NCBI GenBank assembly: GCA_950295325.1
Contig: OX485806.1
Location: forward strand, 46,991,169 to 47,055,168
Source: Polytrichum commune
Lineage: Eukaryota; Streptophyta; Polytrichopsida; Polytrichales; Polytrichaceae
Direction of reading: 5' to 3'
DNA length: 64,000 nt
In this document: piece after piece, positions 35,628-48,639 of the stretch
Position numbering within the stretch: the stretch's first letter is position 1
Layout of the letters: each line of letters opens with the position of its first letter
The notes under the pieces: model-generated
Seen by the model: only the letters and a program-made list of their open reading frames with translations
Told to the model about the DNA's origin: nothing
Database searches by the model: none
Made by a program: the position numbers and the translations under genes

Positions 35628-38600
35628 TAACAACACACATTTTTTAATCTCTCAAAGTCAAGTTCTTATTTGGTTGTATTTACTAAGATTTTCCAATGGT
35701 GCAAAGAATGTCCCAATTATCCCGGGGATGCAACCTATAAGTTTTGTCAAAGTATGCGTGAGCGTTAATCCCATAAGTGGTTTGTTGGCCTCAATTGGGG
35801 GTGGACATTGTAGTCTTTCACCTTGAGGTGGGGGCCCAATATGGAGGACTAAAAGCTTATATAAGTGGGGAAGGGAAGTGAAATCATAGGGTGGTGACAC
35901 TGGACTTCCCCCACTCCCAGGACTAGTGTGGCTAGTCTAGATGGAGTTGGTTGGGCTCCTTACTACCCACACTAGTAAGGACATGTCCCAAAATCTTGAG
36001 AGAAAGAAAGTCTCAAGGCCATGGAATGGTAATGGTATTGTGGGGAGAGTTTAAGGCATGTCCCTAGAACTATGAGTCAAAATGACTCTCAATCCAAAAT
36101 TTTGCTAGCATCAGGGTCGGGCCCATGGGCATCTCAAAGTATGGCATATGCCATGTGCTTTGTAAATATGTTCACCGTAGGAATTAAAAATAATTTGTGA
36201 GTGGTTTTGATTGTGCAAAGTTGGTGGCATCACAAATCCATCGAGTCCCACTTGGCAACAATTGTCGTTACACTATGAGCCACCATTGAACCAAGTTTAG
36301 GTTTGGGTTGTGACAAACTTGACAAAATAGGCAAGTCATTGTGCCATCCTTAATCCTTTGTGCTACCTAACCAATGGTAATTTTTTGACGTTAGTGTTTG
36401 AAGCAACAAATGACTACCTGAATTCATTTTTAAAGCATCGTTGTATCATTTGTAAAGAACTTCTAAGCATAGTGCAACTCTCATTGTTTAACAAGTTATG
36501 TGCACACTTTTGAATGATAGCAATGATTGATGGCTTCATAGAAGTTCCATACAATGAGTTGTCAAGCAACTAGTTGTAACCTCAAAGCAAAAAAGGTATT
36601 TTCTCAAAGTTGTGGGTATTATGAATATTGTGGGAGTGTTGTGTTCTACCAATGGAGTAGGTTATCTTGGACCCATGTTGTCCTGACATGTTGCACACGT
36701 GCACATGAATGAATATGTTCAGCCACCCCACCCCCCTAAGCCCATGCAACCATATGCCCCAATGCTTATTCATACTTGCCATACGCATGTAAGGCCGAGG
36801 CATCCATAGTTGACCATGTCCATTTAACCACTCACGAGAGTTATGTAATGCCGACATGGATGAGATTTATAGTTTTTAGGTGAACACGGTTAAAGTTTAT
36901 GTGTTGGTGGCTTGTGATTTATTACCTTCATTGGAGTTTTGACAAATTTTCACAGCCAATAATTAGCATTAGATGAGCGGTTATGAATTGACCTATAGAT
37001 GGACTGCATGTTACCCTAAAATTTACCAATTCAAATTTGTAACAATTTCCATGATCATGAAAACAAACTTCTCCCTAGAACATGTTTCTCTTCACAAGAA
37101 AATTGATTCCCCACTGATATTCTTTTTAGACAAACGCAAAACTCTTTTATTTATCAATTTTAGATGCCTCAACCTTTTGTCCTGTACCCCCACCTTCCCC
37201 GTCGTGACTTGTCACCATGCCCACTATGGGCCCCTATCCATAACATGGCCACCACCTCCCCCAGTTTTCCATACCATACATACCTTTTGCACTCATGGTC
37301 CCCCCCCACCTCTCCAACTTCTTTTGGTCACATGTTTTTTTAGGAAAAAATGTTTGAGATGTGACCGTTTAATTTTGGAATTTGCTTCTCATTTTTAGCA
37401 AGAACAATGGGGAATGGAAAGGTGATGGCCATTGCCACCACCATCCACATCTTTTGTTGTGTCAAATAACTTAGACTTGTGTTGTCCCAACCTTTTGCAT
37501 TGGTGGTCCTCTAGGTGGTGCTTGGCTCATTGCATATATGCATGGTTGTTAACAATATTGATATTAACTTAATGTGATTCCCCACCTTTCCAAAATGTTG
37601 GACAATTGTGGAGCAATGATACAACTTGAACCCGCTACACATGTGCATATGAACAAAAGGTATGTGGGTGTTATTTGGTTTGTTTCCATGTTCTTTAATT
37701 TATACTAATTAGATTTACACAAAAAAAACTTATGTTGCATAAACAAAACTATAATCAAACATTAGCAATAATGGTATTGAAAATCAGACTTTCTTTGGGT
37801 TAGGTATGGTTATCACAAGTGTATAATTGTGGATTGCCTAACCAACTACATTGTTTACACCTATTACTAAGGTTTGCCATTTGGAGTTACATGTTGCTAT
37901 AAGGTCATACTAAGGATATCATTCTTTACTAAGTCATTCATACTATGTTCCTTGATGTGCACACTATATATATGGATAAGAAATGGTACTATTGGTATAT
38001 CGTTTAGCAATGAGTTACTCCAAATGGTAAACCGCAATAGTAGATGCAAACAATGTATACATGTCCTCCCAATTGTGTTCATTATTGAGTGTCACGTAGT
38101 TTATAAAAATTTGGAAACATGGTCCAATATCTTTTGAACATGTGACTTTATGATTTTTTTCTTCAACCCTCACCTAACCACTCATCGCTCAAATACATGT
38201 TTCTGATTAAGAAAAATACACCCACATACTTCAAACATACTTCAAAAATGTATTTGATTTTTTTCTTTTTTTTAAATTCCCTCCTATATTCATTATTTCC
38301 CTTAACTTATTCAATACCAAAGGCTCCACAATGCAAAAACTGGGACCAACCTAGTGGGGAAATATTATCTTCAAAAACCTGGTCTTAAATACACCCCCAA
38401 ACCCTTGTGGTGAACCCATATGACAACCTGCTCTCGTCCCCACCCTGATCATGTGCATCCCCACCCTAAGCCCATGCCCTTTGCCCTTTGGCACCCACCT
38501 CCCTACCCCCCATTTTTGTTGTTTGCGTTTCCCCTCACCCCCTCACCCCCCACCCCCCACCCCGCGGCCATTGTACCCTCTCCATGTGTCCATTTAAGTT

Positions 38601-40420
38601 TGGGTTTGTTTTCTTTTTGATTTTGGGATTTTTTTGGAATGGCAACTAATGGGATACAATGTTTTTTAAAATAAATTATTCACATTTTTTTTGCCAAACA
38701 TTGTTTTTTTCTTCACCACCACCTCGTCGGGCTCCATTGTATATATAGATTACATGGAGTGAACATGATACTTGTAATCTAATTTCAAAATACTTATATG
38801 AACAAACTATTTGTATAGAGGATTATTACAAATCTGGATAGGTGTTGTGGTTGTTTTAACCATTGTGTGGTTGATTTAAAAATCCCCTTCATATAAAAAC
38901 ATTCAAACAATTTGTCAAAAACATTTTAGTTTTCCCTTGACCTCGAATGTGCCACTCGCAAATAATACAATACTAATGTGAAGTTCTTGTGATGTTTGAC
39001 AACAAAAAAATGGGATCTCAAAGCCTTGGCTCAAGCGATTTGGTGTTATGCTCTTTAACCTTTGCCTTATTCGATATGGTATCTAGTGCCTCTACTCTTG
39101 GAGTGGCCAATACTATTTTCAATTATTTTTGAGGCTGACCAATGGGCCGCTTCATAACTTCTACTTCATCTCTTGTTTTTCCTTTGCATTACATCATTCC
39201 ATTGAGCATCCTAGGTGGGTAGGGTTGGGAATTTGTCAATTATTATTTCGAGATATCCCATGGTTATTCTCTCAACAAAGCAAATTTAGCATGATAAACT
39301 TGTGTGAAGAATTCTCATTGATATTATTACAATGGAACAATTGACAGTAGATGAATAGTGTTATGCGACTTGGCATTCAATGTCGCAAAATTGTGTTGTA
39401 AACAAATTTCCATCTCATCTTTGTTCGCCCCATAGTGGAGGGAAATAATATAATTAAAGTTGAAACAAGAAAACATTAAGTTATTGAGCATTCCCAATTA
39501 TACATAATGAGATGTTCCATGAAATACTTGAAGTTAGTCCTCTATTCTTTGTAATGTAGCAATGATTAATTAATGAACACTATTGGTAGTGTGGTCTCAC
39601 TTTCAACATAATATATATATAATAAAGATACTTCTAGAATGTTAGTTTAATTAATTTGTTGTAGATATGATTTGGCACAATCATCAAAGGGGAGAAAGAA
39701 TAATGGGCGTTCCACTAGAAAATGTAGTGCAATTAAAAATAGGGTCTCACTAAAAAGCTGAAAGTAAAATGATAGAATTAAAAAACGAGGGTATACTATA
39801 TACATATATTCCAATATTCATTTACATATGTAGAATATTCAATAAATATTCGAATTACTTTATAGCCTCTATGAAAATACCCCATCATTGCACGTGACCC
39901 GTTGAATCCCAAGGGAGTTACCCCCAAGGCTAGTGATGATCTTAAACTAAATTCATAGTGGCTAGTGTATCTCAACACTCTAAGAGTACAAATTTTATGT
40001 CTCAAATTGAAATATAATGTCATTTGATTCATGTCAACTATGTGTTATCATTTGGTTTGGGTGAAAATGTTTGTTGGTATTATGTCATTGTTGTGTGTTT
40101 AGTTTTCAAATTGCTTGTATAAGTTTGTTGATGGGGTCAAACTTGTTTTCCTAGTATTTATAAGTAGGGTGGCATGTTGGAAAAACAAGGACACCAGATT
40201 ATGAGGTATTAAAGGGTACCAAAATTTGGTCAAAATGTTGCCATTTATATTTCAAGGGTCTCAAGAAGTCTTTGAATCTAACACAAAAGCCCTTTATGAA
40301 GACCCAGTTAATGCACGTGTATAAAAAACATAAGGAAGGCCCCCCCCTACCCCCATGTGTTCATTGGCGAAAACAAAAAATATTGCGTGAATTCAAAGTT
40401 TAGGTGCTACACTTATTATG
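35628..40420. other. Anonymous intergenic DNA
   Basis: No gene recognised. Pyrimidine-rich tracts with runs of C occur at 37180-37320 and 38430-38590. The ORFs overlapping them have compositional bias and no domain. Confidence 0.45.
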
Positions 40421-40423
40421 TTA

Positions 40424-41468
40424 GGGTTGTTTTACACTACGGTGGAGAAGTCCACCGGTCATGAAAAAAAGGGCGTTTCTCAATTGTGATTGGTCGAAAA
40501 TGCAACTCTTGACCAGTGGGTGTTTACACTAGGTGAAGAAAACAATGGCGGTGAACTTTTCTCATGGATGATAAAATGACATGGCCGCCTACATGGCGGC
40601 ACTTTTTGGAGTTGGGCTTGTCCGGAGGAGGAGTTTCTTGTCCGGCCTCAAGAGGCCGGACAAGAAACTCCTCCTCCGGAGAAACCCAACTCAATAAAAA
40701 ACAAATTTTCAAAAACAAATATGGACCGTAGATTTCCGATCTGGTTTTTTTCAAAACCTAAGGTGTTGGCAAGCTTCTCTCTCTCTCTCTCTCTTTCTCT
40801 CTCTTTGCTGTAGTAGCTCCTTAGCGATTTTTTTTGTGTAATTTTTTTTCACAATGGTTGGTAACTCACAATAGTTTGTATCGCCATAGTTGAAACGATA
40901 AAATACTTCAAAACCATAAAGATCATAAGAGAGCACAAAATCTCTCTTCTTCGATTATCCATGATTGAAGATCAAAGATAAGAAGAGAGAAATTGATGAG
41001 GACGATTAAGAGGAGAGCATGTCTTAAATAATACCAAAGAGTAGTGCTTTGTCCAATGTGTATGGGTTTTCCCCTCTTCATTCTTAAACACCCAAGGAAA
41101 CATTTATTTCCTACATGGACCAAACTTGACAATTGGCAATTTGGCAATTTTCATTATCTTGTGAATAAAATTGAACATTATATTACACAATTCTTGTTGA
41201 AATCTTTTGATACAACGTGAATGTAGAGAATTATGGTTTTTTATCACAAAAAATCTTCACCATTAGGTGAACTTCTCTTCACCGGTGGACTTCTCCGCTA
41301 AACTTCTCCTCTAGGTGTTTAGACTTCAACCGGTCAAGACTCCTTAAGAAATATTTTATTGCCTTTAATTCTTCTCCGGCACATCCACCATTTGCCTCAT
41401 ATAACCATGTATTGGCCAAGCATTCTTGACCGACCGGAGGCCTTCTCCACTGTAGTGTAAACCGGCCC
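40424..41468. mobile_element. Non-autonomous PIF/Harbinger-type element
   Basis: A 1045-bp element with imperfect terminal inverted repeats of about 37 bp. Both ends read GGG, then four variable bases, then TTTACACTAC, then GTGGAGAAG after one variable base, then CCGGTC further in. The target duplication is TTA (40421-40423 and 41469-41471). A 3-bp TTA duplication with GG-starting termini is the PIF/Harbinger signature. The interior holds a long hairpin (40606-40695), a CT microsatellite (40774-40804) and no transposase. A related terminus occurs at about 48152 next to the degenerate Harbinger transposase, a possible source of mobilisation. Confidence 0.85.
40606..40695. repeat. Near-perfect palindrome / long hairpin
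   Basis: Arms 40622-40649 and 40652-40679 are perfect 28-bp inverted repeats separated by only AA. Each arm runs between CCGGAGGAGGAG and GTCCGGCCTC. The pairing extends imperfectly to about 44 bp through GAGTTGGG on the left and CCCAACTC on the right. The DNA is much more GC-rich than its surroundings. Confidence 0.93.
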
Positions 41469-41471
41469 TTA

Positions 41472-41865
41472 GTTAGTGTCACCAATTCTAATTGTCTTGC
41501 TAAATACTAATTGTAAACCACGGTGTAGTGTCACCAACACTAAATGTTAACCCAACATTATTTTTCATTCATTGTAATTTTTGGGGGGATTATAAATTTA
41601 CAACATTGCAATTACTATCACTTACAAAGTGTTTTTTAATTCAAATTTGAATCATCCATGACAATATTTCATCACAAGTTGCTGACAAAAGAAGGTAGGG
41701 TTCTAGCCAATGGATGAACTTATTCACTTATTTGTTCACTTATTTGTAAGATGTGTCATCCGAAAAAGTTATCATTGTGATAAAAAATACCATATGATAC
41801 TAAATAACATATTTAGTGTAGCATTGTTATTGATTGATATCAATATTTAGTTGTGTGACCATGTT
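41472..41865 (+). repeat. Unclassified dispersed repeat, copy 2
   Basis: Inverted copy of 34040-34430, directly abutting the target duplication of the Harbinger-type element. The Harbinger-type element may have inserted at the edge of or inside this repeat. Confidence 0.7.
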
Positions 41866-42449
41866 AGGTGGGCTTGGAATATGTCATGTAAGGTGCTAGA
41901 ATTATATCTTACGGATGCTTGTTGATAAGTAGATTCAACCTGAAAAATGAGTGAGATTCAAGTGAAACATTGTCATCGAATATTATTAGAATGGAACGGT
42001 TGGTAGCAACCAAATAACATTACGATGTTGTTAAGTGCGACAAATATCTTTTTCTTCATATTATATATTAGAAACATCACACACAATTTCCATAATATTA
42101 TATGCAATCCATTATAAACGCCAATGCTGATGAGCGGTATCTGGAAAACTGCCACATGTGAATGTCTGCAATCTGGATGACAATGGTCCACGTGACCCTT
42201 TTGTGCTCTCACAACGTCCTTTAGGTGCTTCCAAAATTCCTCCACAAAATATGTTCATCTTGAAAGAGGTGTCCGAGACCTTTAAATGACACGTAATCAT
42301 CCCAGTACAGACGCACTAGGAGCTGTCTAGAATTGGGAACATTAGACAGCTCGATGGTCTTGCACCTCCCACACTGATGAACTGGCCTTGCAAACTTGTT
42401 CATCAATATAATTTTTGTGGCTTACACACTGGGGAGTGTAGGTATAAGT
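41866..42449. other. Upstream flank of the RWP-RK gene, no gene recognised
   Basis: Three short overlapping minus-strand ORFs (41973-42406) share the region but show no domain. Base composition becomes more GC-balanced toward 42.4 kb, where the host gene probably begins. Confidence 0.4.
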
Positions 42450-43336
42450 ACGATGTTAGTCTTCGACCAGACACTAGACTCCTGTGCGTAAGAGCGAGGG
42501 GCAGGCTGCCCTGCAATCTCTTGTTGCTGAGGAGCTGATGTACCCCCTTACCTCTACTGAATTCATTTGGACTGGAGAAACCATGCCGTGTCTTTTGAGT
42601 ATCTGGCTTTAGACTGCGTTTCCACTATGCATTCTGGTCCTGCACTGAAAATTCATTTTCCTTACTTCCGAGCGGTGTCATTTGTCCTTCCTATCGCCGA
42701 ACATACAAAGATGGGCATCTCAAGCACGTGCGCGTCTGCAACCACAACACCACACGGTCCTTTATGTGCGCTAGCCGTTTTCCAACATTTATCCAATTTA
42801 GGTCTGTTAATCCGCTCTTACCTGGTGTCTGGACTCTTGGTCATCGTGGTCCTCCTCGCGGCCATTTCTTACTTGTTCCTCGGAAAATATTTCGATCGAG
42901 GTTCCGATGCACGTGTTTCCTAAAAACAGGGTACAATTTGGTTTTGTTCATCTTCCTTGGAAGCTTATCGCTGGAGCAACTACTGCACTTTCTGATAGAC
43001 TTAGTTTGACGGTTTTCCTGCTACAATCGATCTCACGATTTGAAGAATGGCGACTAGTAGACACGGTTTGCATCAGCCTGTAGATTCATTAGCATGTTGT
43101 CTAAGTTGTGCAGAATTTAGTCTATCCAGTCAGAAACGGAAGGGAATTTTTCATTATTTGGGGTCCTTTACCTATCTTGTATGTTACTTTCTTGATGTAA
43201 ATGGTCGCCCTCGGCCCTAATTGTTACTCTTCTGAAATGCGGGTAAGGGATATCAAAGAATCTGATCTCATGTTCTTTCTAATGCCTCGGTTTGTTGTTT
43301 TAGGAGAAACTAATGACAATCTATAATTTTTGAAGG
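42450..43336 (+). promoter_or_regulatory. Probable promoter/5' UTR region of the RWP-RK gene
   Basis: Composition here resembles the following gene rather than the AT-rich intergenic DNA. Two overlapping plus-strand ORFs (42567-42923 and 42728-43009) have no recognisable domain and could be upstream ORFs, 5' UTR or a missed first exon. An acceptor-like TTGTTTTAG lies at about 43297-43305. All frames after it meet stops before the ATG at 43337, which fits a non-coding 5' exon. No clear TATA box was located. Confidence 0.35.
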
Positions 43337-46300
43337 ATGGGAATAAGTCGATATCTGCCTGGTTTAGTGCTTATAATTGGATCAGCCTCTAACATCTCAC
43401 ATCATTTTGCATCAGAACTTATCAAGAGTGTGCACTTGTACATGGGTGAGGGCCTCGTCACCGCTGTTCAGCAAGAGTTTCTTCTGTCGCCTGATGTCTA
43501 CACTCAGATCAGTGAGCCCACGCCATCGTACTTCAGCAAATTTGCTCACAATGGTGCCAAGCAGTTCATAAACACACTGAAGCAATTGAATGAGGCGGAC
43601 TTATGGCAATGCGTACTGGAGTATTATGTTCATACGCCCCAGGATACGTCCATAATCCCTTTGTTGAGTGTATCCAAGTATGTGTCATGTCGTGCACTTC
43701 TTCGGGATAATGACATGCTTTAGACAACATGTTTCCATACCTAAGCCGTGGATCTAAGTATCTGAACTGAGCGTTCTATTTGGTTTGTATATGTTCTTAA
43801 AGGAAATGAGTGTCCAAAACAGGGCTCAGGTTTGCAGACCAATCTAACCTGGAATTTGCATTTTATGCAGGAATCCATCTCTTTATTACATTCCATCTCT
43901 GGCTGAGGACCTAGTTGAGGTTGAAAGAGCTGTCCAGAATCTTGTGCAGGGGCAGCAGCAATGCATTCCTCTTCTGGGTCTGGCTGCTTTGAATGAACAG
44001 CAGCATTTTTCTGGCAGCAGCAGCCAGTCCTTCACAAAATGTGCACATTACTCTGGAAATTCTCCAAAGTGGAACTTCACTGGCTTATCAGGTTTGAATG
44101 TTGATTCAGCTGGTATGAGCGACTCTATGGTGGACGGAGTACCCAGTGAGACGAATTCACAGGTGGAAAACCTGCATGACTGGGGTTCAGATTTGGAACT
44201 GGCAAGTCCTCGGATGTTCGAGACATGTGTGTTAGGTTCCTCCTGGAGCACAAGCATCTCCAGTATGCCTTTAACAGGTTAGAACGTTAATTTATGGTAA
44301 ATGAAATCGACTTGTGAATCTTTATTTTCCTAGTTGGTCAGGACTTGGTCAGGGATGTTTAGTGCGGCTTAAGGTGAATTATAAGTTCACAATTTGTTTT
44401 GGTCATCTTAGGGGTTCTTCGTTAGTTCAGATTAATTCTGCTGTCTTGTATACTGCTGCACGTATGACATTCTTCTTGAATGGTAGGGCTGATATCAGCT
44501 TCAAGTCTGACATCGAGCATGGTCACCAACCACAAGTCCGACTACACCTCTTGGAGCCCTTCGTCGCTGGTTCTAGAATCACAGATGGCTGGAGCATATA
44601 CTTTTCATGACTCCTCATTATTGTCCGATGACAACAGTTTTGGTCAGGCTAAGCTGGTTACTGTCAGCGACGCATCACAATCAGGAGATCTCTGTCATTC
44701 CGGGTCTTACCTAGGTCCTGCCTGTGCAAGTGCCATGGTGTCTGACACAGTGAGTTCTCATGCGGTGAGGAGTATGGCTGAAAGGACAATCTCCTATTGC
44801 AGTGACGAAAGTGTTGGTGAACAGGCTGGGCCTGAGAGGTTGCCTTCAGGCTTTTCTTCTGTTGTGTTGCCCTTTGGATCTTTAAATTGCATATCTACAG
44901 AATGCAGGGAAGAGATCCTTCGACAGCAATTTTCTTCATTTGAGCCTACTCAACTAGGGAATGATGTTGGTCTCAGGGTAGAAAACTTTCCCATGAAGAT
45001 ATTGGGCGAAGAGGCTGAGCTTCCCAACCAGCGAGGGGCGACGGAGAGGATGACGGAGATTACATTGCATGAACTGTCTCATTATTTCCATATGCCTATT
45101 ACTCAAGCCTCCAAAGAGCTCAAGGTTGGCCTTACTGTTCTTAAGAAGAGGTGCCGGGAATTTGGAATTCCTAGGTGGCCGCATCGTAAGATGAAGAGCC
45201 TCAACAGTCTTATCCAAAACATCCAGGTAAATTGCTTGCCTTGTTTACATTGGGCTCAACTGAATATCAATCCTAAAGTGTACAAATTACTAGCTTGAAG
45301 ATCTTGATTCAGGAGATTGAATCCTCTCCTTGCACCTCTGGTACGTACATTTCAGAGCTATTGCATCATAGATGAGCCATCAGACCTTAAAGGAGTGTTA
45401 AATTAAGCCAGTTTCTTCCTAACTTCTACTGATTGGTAGAGCCCAGCGGGAATTTGAAAAGGAAGGTTTGGGTATCATCCTACTGACAAGTTATTCTTAC
45501 ACATTATCTTTCTTGACATTGTAAGTCTGGTTGAGTTCATTTGAATTCACTTAGAAAGAGGCACCTACTTTCCTATCTGAATGTTTATTTTCACTGGGCA
45601 TGCTGGTCATGTTGGGCACATTATTTCTGCACATGTTCATTCTCTTGCTGAGCGCTGCACTAACTGAGTAGTGCATTGAGCAGCCTGTAGCTCTCTTCCT
45701 TGAGTTGTAGATGTATTTTATGATTGTTTTTCTAAGTTTGGGGTGTAAAGTTGTGACTGTTGTGTTGTAAAAAGAGATAACTCGGTTGACCACTGTGCTT
45801 CAGTTCTAGACAAGAAGTTTGCTTTGAAAGCTGCTGGAATATAATGGACATAGATCTGAGTCTTCAGTTTAAGCAAAACTGGGCAGATTGACTGCAATGA
45901 AACTTGCGTCAAATACTTCAAGCATGGTACTCAGGGGATGTCTCAGAAGCGTTTGTGATAATGGCCACATTGTCTGCAGAAAGCATGAGCAGGCATGATT
46001 ATTTTATTCTTAGAGAATCCCTTAATGTTGTCTTCAGACAAGTACTTGGATCTGTCAGGAAGTGGGCAGTGTCTTAACACATTGAGAGGTGCTTTTCCTG
46101 GGCTATGCTACAGTTAGACACTCCATTTTAATCAGGTGTGCCTCCTGAGTTTGTAGCAAAGTTTATGGCTCGTGGTTTTTCAAGAAGTGTTGCAGGAGCT
46201 TGGTTTGTTGAGAATTTTTAAGTCAACAGACTTTCCTATGTATTATAGCTGAACCTTTATCGCTTGTCTGAAATTGATGAAGTCAATCAAGAGTTTCAGT

Positions 46301-47228
46301 GATGTATGCATGGTGGAGATAGTATCTTAAACATTGTGAGCAACAGTCACAAGGTTAGAAGCGCACCTGACCTTTTGTGACAGGGTTGGTTCTAAAGTGG
46401 ACCTCTGCAACTTTTCTAGTCGCAAAAAATTGCCACTGTGATTTTCTTTTTGTAATGTGGTATATGTTGCATTGGACCCATCATTCTTCCTCCATGCTGA
46501 TTGTTGTCCGTATTCAGTCTTGGGATACCAACAAATTTATCGTTCTGCCCAAGGCAACTTCATTGTTCTGCCCAAAGCAACTCCATTGTTCTGAACCCAA
46601 TAATTGTTGGTGTACTAGAAGATTGATGCTATAATATTTTGAATTTTATATCAGCTTTTCAGTTAGCAAAGTGTATGTGTGATGCAAGTCCTATTTCATT
46701 GTCTCTATGTCATCTGGCCCGTTGTGCATGTTCTACCTTGCCAAGATTTGAATAGGATTTGGGTCCTCATTTCCATTTTGACAGAGTTGATGATGTGTCC
46801 ATCAATTTTTTTAAGATAATCCATTTAAAACATTTCTGGCCAACTTTACTGTTGACTTTGGTCAAATCAGGTTTTCATGAATTTGCTGCTTACTCTGCTT
46901 TGCAGGCATATGTAAATTATTAACAATATCTCTTCACATGCTGAAAAATTTGAAACAGGAATTAGCACGAGGTCCAGAGGGTGGAACCTCAGCACCAGTG
47001 ATGTGTGCAGTGAAGGAGCTGGAGCATCAGAAGAGGCGAATGGAAGAACGCCCGGGCATTGAGCTGGCTGAGCGAACTAAGCGTTTACGACAAGCCTGTT
47101 TTAAAGCCAGCTACAAGAAACGTCGTCAGGCATTAACAAACCTTCTTCAGCAGGATGCAATAGATGATATTGTCAAAGATGAAGCTGTTGGTATGGCTGG
47201 CGAGCTCCCTTCTGTCCAAATACGGTGA
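43337..47228 (+). CDS. RWP-RK domain transcription factor (RKD/NLP class), four coding exons
   Basis: Predicted nuclear DNA-binding protein of the plant RWP-RK family, whose known members control egg-cell/gametophyte identity (RKD) or nitrogen responses (NLP). Coding exons are 43337-43677, 43871-44277, 44487-45226 and 46959-47228. Introns are GT-AG and phases agree at all three junctions, giving about 585 residues. The RWP-RK domain starts near residue 441 (ITLHELSHYFHMPITQASKE), reaches the signature RWPHRK at about residue 479, and runs across the third intron into exon 4. Exon 4 carries MEERPGIELAERTKRLRQAC and a basic ASYKKRRQ tail. The region before it (residues 1-440) is Ser-rich with no PB1 domain and no GAF domain that I recognise, so an RKD-like identity is more likely than NLP. 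The start is the first ATG after an in-frame TGA at 43331; an upstream exon is possible. The last intron is about 1.7 kb. Confidence 0.88.
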
Positions 47229-48120
47229 CATTTAGCATCACCAAACTTTTTCCAGTATTAATAGACATGCGTAATTTTATTACAAATATTGATAAGAGTA
47301 TAGGTTGGTGCAGTTGTCAAATACCTCCTTTTGCCTTGAAGATATACCTGTGAAAAGGTGGGGCTTCTGGAAATTGGAGGGTGATTTCTTAGAAACTCTG
47401 ATTTGGGCGGCGTCCACAAAGTAGTGAACATCTTCAGAACTTTGTGTAGAGTATTGGCCGAATATCCTTTTGCAGATACTATTTCCAGGAAGGTACCCTT
47501 GTTTGTTATTTAACTTTTGATGTTGTGCTTGCTACCTATCTGCAGAACATTCTCTTGTATCTTAGTTGCTTAGTTCCCTTGAAATTTATGTACATACTGT
47601 TCTTCACACCACCACCAAGCAATTGTTGTTGTTGAATCCACATGAGTATACATGAGATTATTCTGCAAATAGGATGTTGTATTTACACTGGATGTGATAG
47701 TGATGGAATATTCAGTATAGCAACCTGAGCCCCCACACTTGGTGATACTATGGGAATTTCTGGAAACTTAAAACAAAGTCCCAATGTCCTTTTTCGTATT
47801 TGGTGTTTTTTAAAAGCCTGAGATAGTGTCTTAGATAGTGTGGACCTGTTTCTTTTCTCTAGCTGTTTGTAATCTGTGACACCAAATACGACCACCTAAT
47901 AGACAACACAGTTTCCTGAATCCTCTTGCTACTTCCAGAGTTGTGTAGCAGAACTTAAGGTTATGATCCACTATTGAGAATTGATGGAAGTCAGTGGTAG
48001 TTTTGTGGAAGGTGGTTTTTTTCATGTATGTTTTGGATAGCCTCTGGTGAAGGGATTTGCCACTCGATGACCATTACATGTGTTCTCGTTTGTTTTATTC
48101 ATTGTTTTGAGCTCTGTTGT
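47229..48120 (+). other. 3' UTR/downstream flank of the RWP-RK gene
   Basis: T-rich sequence with several candidate polyadenylation contexts but no decisive AATAAA. No second gene. A run of thirteen C lies at 48122-48134 and marks the return to repeat DNA. Confidence 0.4.
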
Positions 48121-48151
48121 GCCCCCCCCCCCCGGCCTATATACTGGACCG

Positions 48152-48250
48152 CTTTACACTACGATGCACTGGTTGGTCAAGAATTTTATGCTGGAGAAGA
48201 GGAAAGGACAATAAAAAAATCTTTATGACGTCTTGATTGGCCGTAGTGTA
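48152..48250. repeat. PIF/Harbinger-like terminal sequence with internal inverted repeat
   Basis: GGACCGCTTTACACTACG matches the terminal inverted repeat of the element at 40424-41468. An opposing copy, CCGTAGTGTAACC, occurs about 90 bp later (near 48240). It is either a tiny MITE or the left terminus of the dead Harbinger transposon whose transposase follows. No clean TTA/TAA duplication was found. Confidence 0.5.
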
Positions 48251-48639
48251 ACCACTTAGAGGAGTGTATTGGACAACTTCATCAAAAGAAGTAGTCCACG
48301 GTATGACTTCAGTCATAGTTGGCCATAGTAGAAACCTTACCCTTTAAAGGACCATTATATTGAGATTTAAAAAAATTGTATTGAAATGAAATAAGTTGTA
48401 TATAACAATGTTTTAGAATTTCTTTCATGACCTTGTAAAAAAGAGTCCAAAAATGTAATTGTATTTATTTTAACTGTCATAATCTGTTATGCCATGCGGT
48501 AAAAACAATCCAAAAAAATTCCATAGATCTGTTAAAAAATCCAAAACAAAATCCTACGGTTGGAAATTAAATGGCATGTGTTTTTTTCCCCGGTTTTGCT
48601 CTTTGTACTTGTAAGGCAAATTTTGAGGGATCATTGGAG

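Noticed and set aside
39005-39070. tRNA-like phrase (GCCTTGGCTCAAGCG) suggesting a tRNA or SINE
   Set aside because: No B box or cloverleaf partner downstream.
44954-45217. Minus-strand ORF over the RWP-RK exon
   Set aside because: Shadow of exon 3, whose domain and splice phases are clear on the plus strand.
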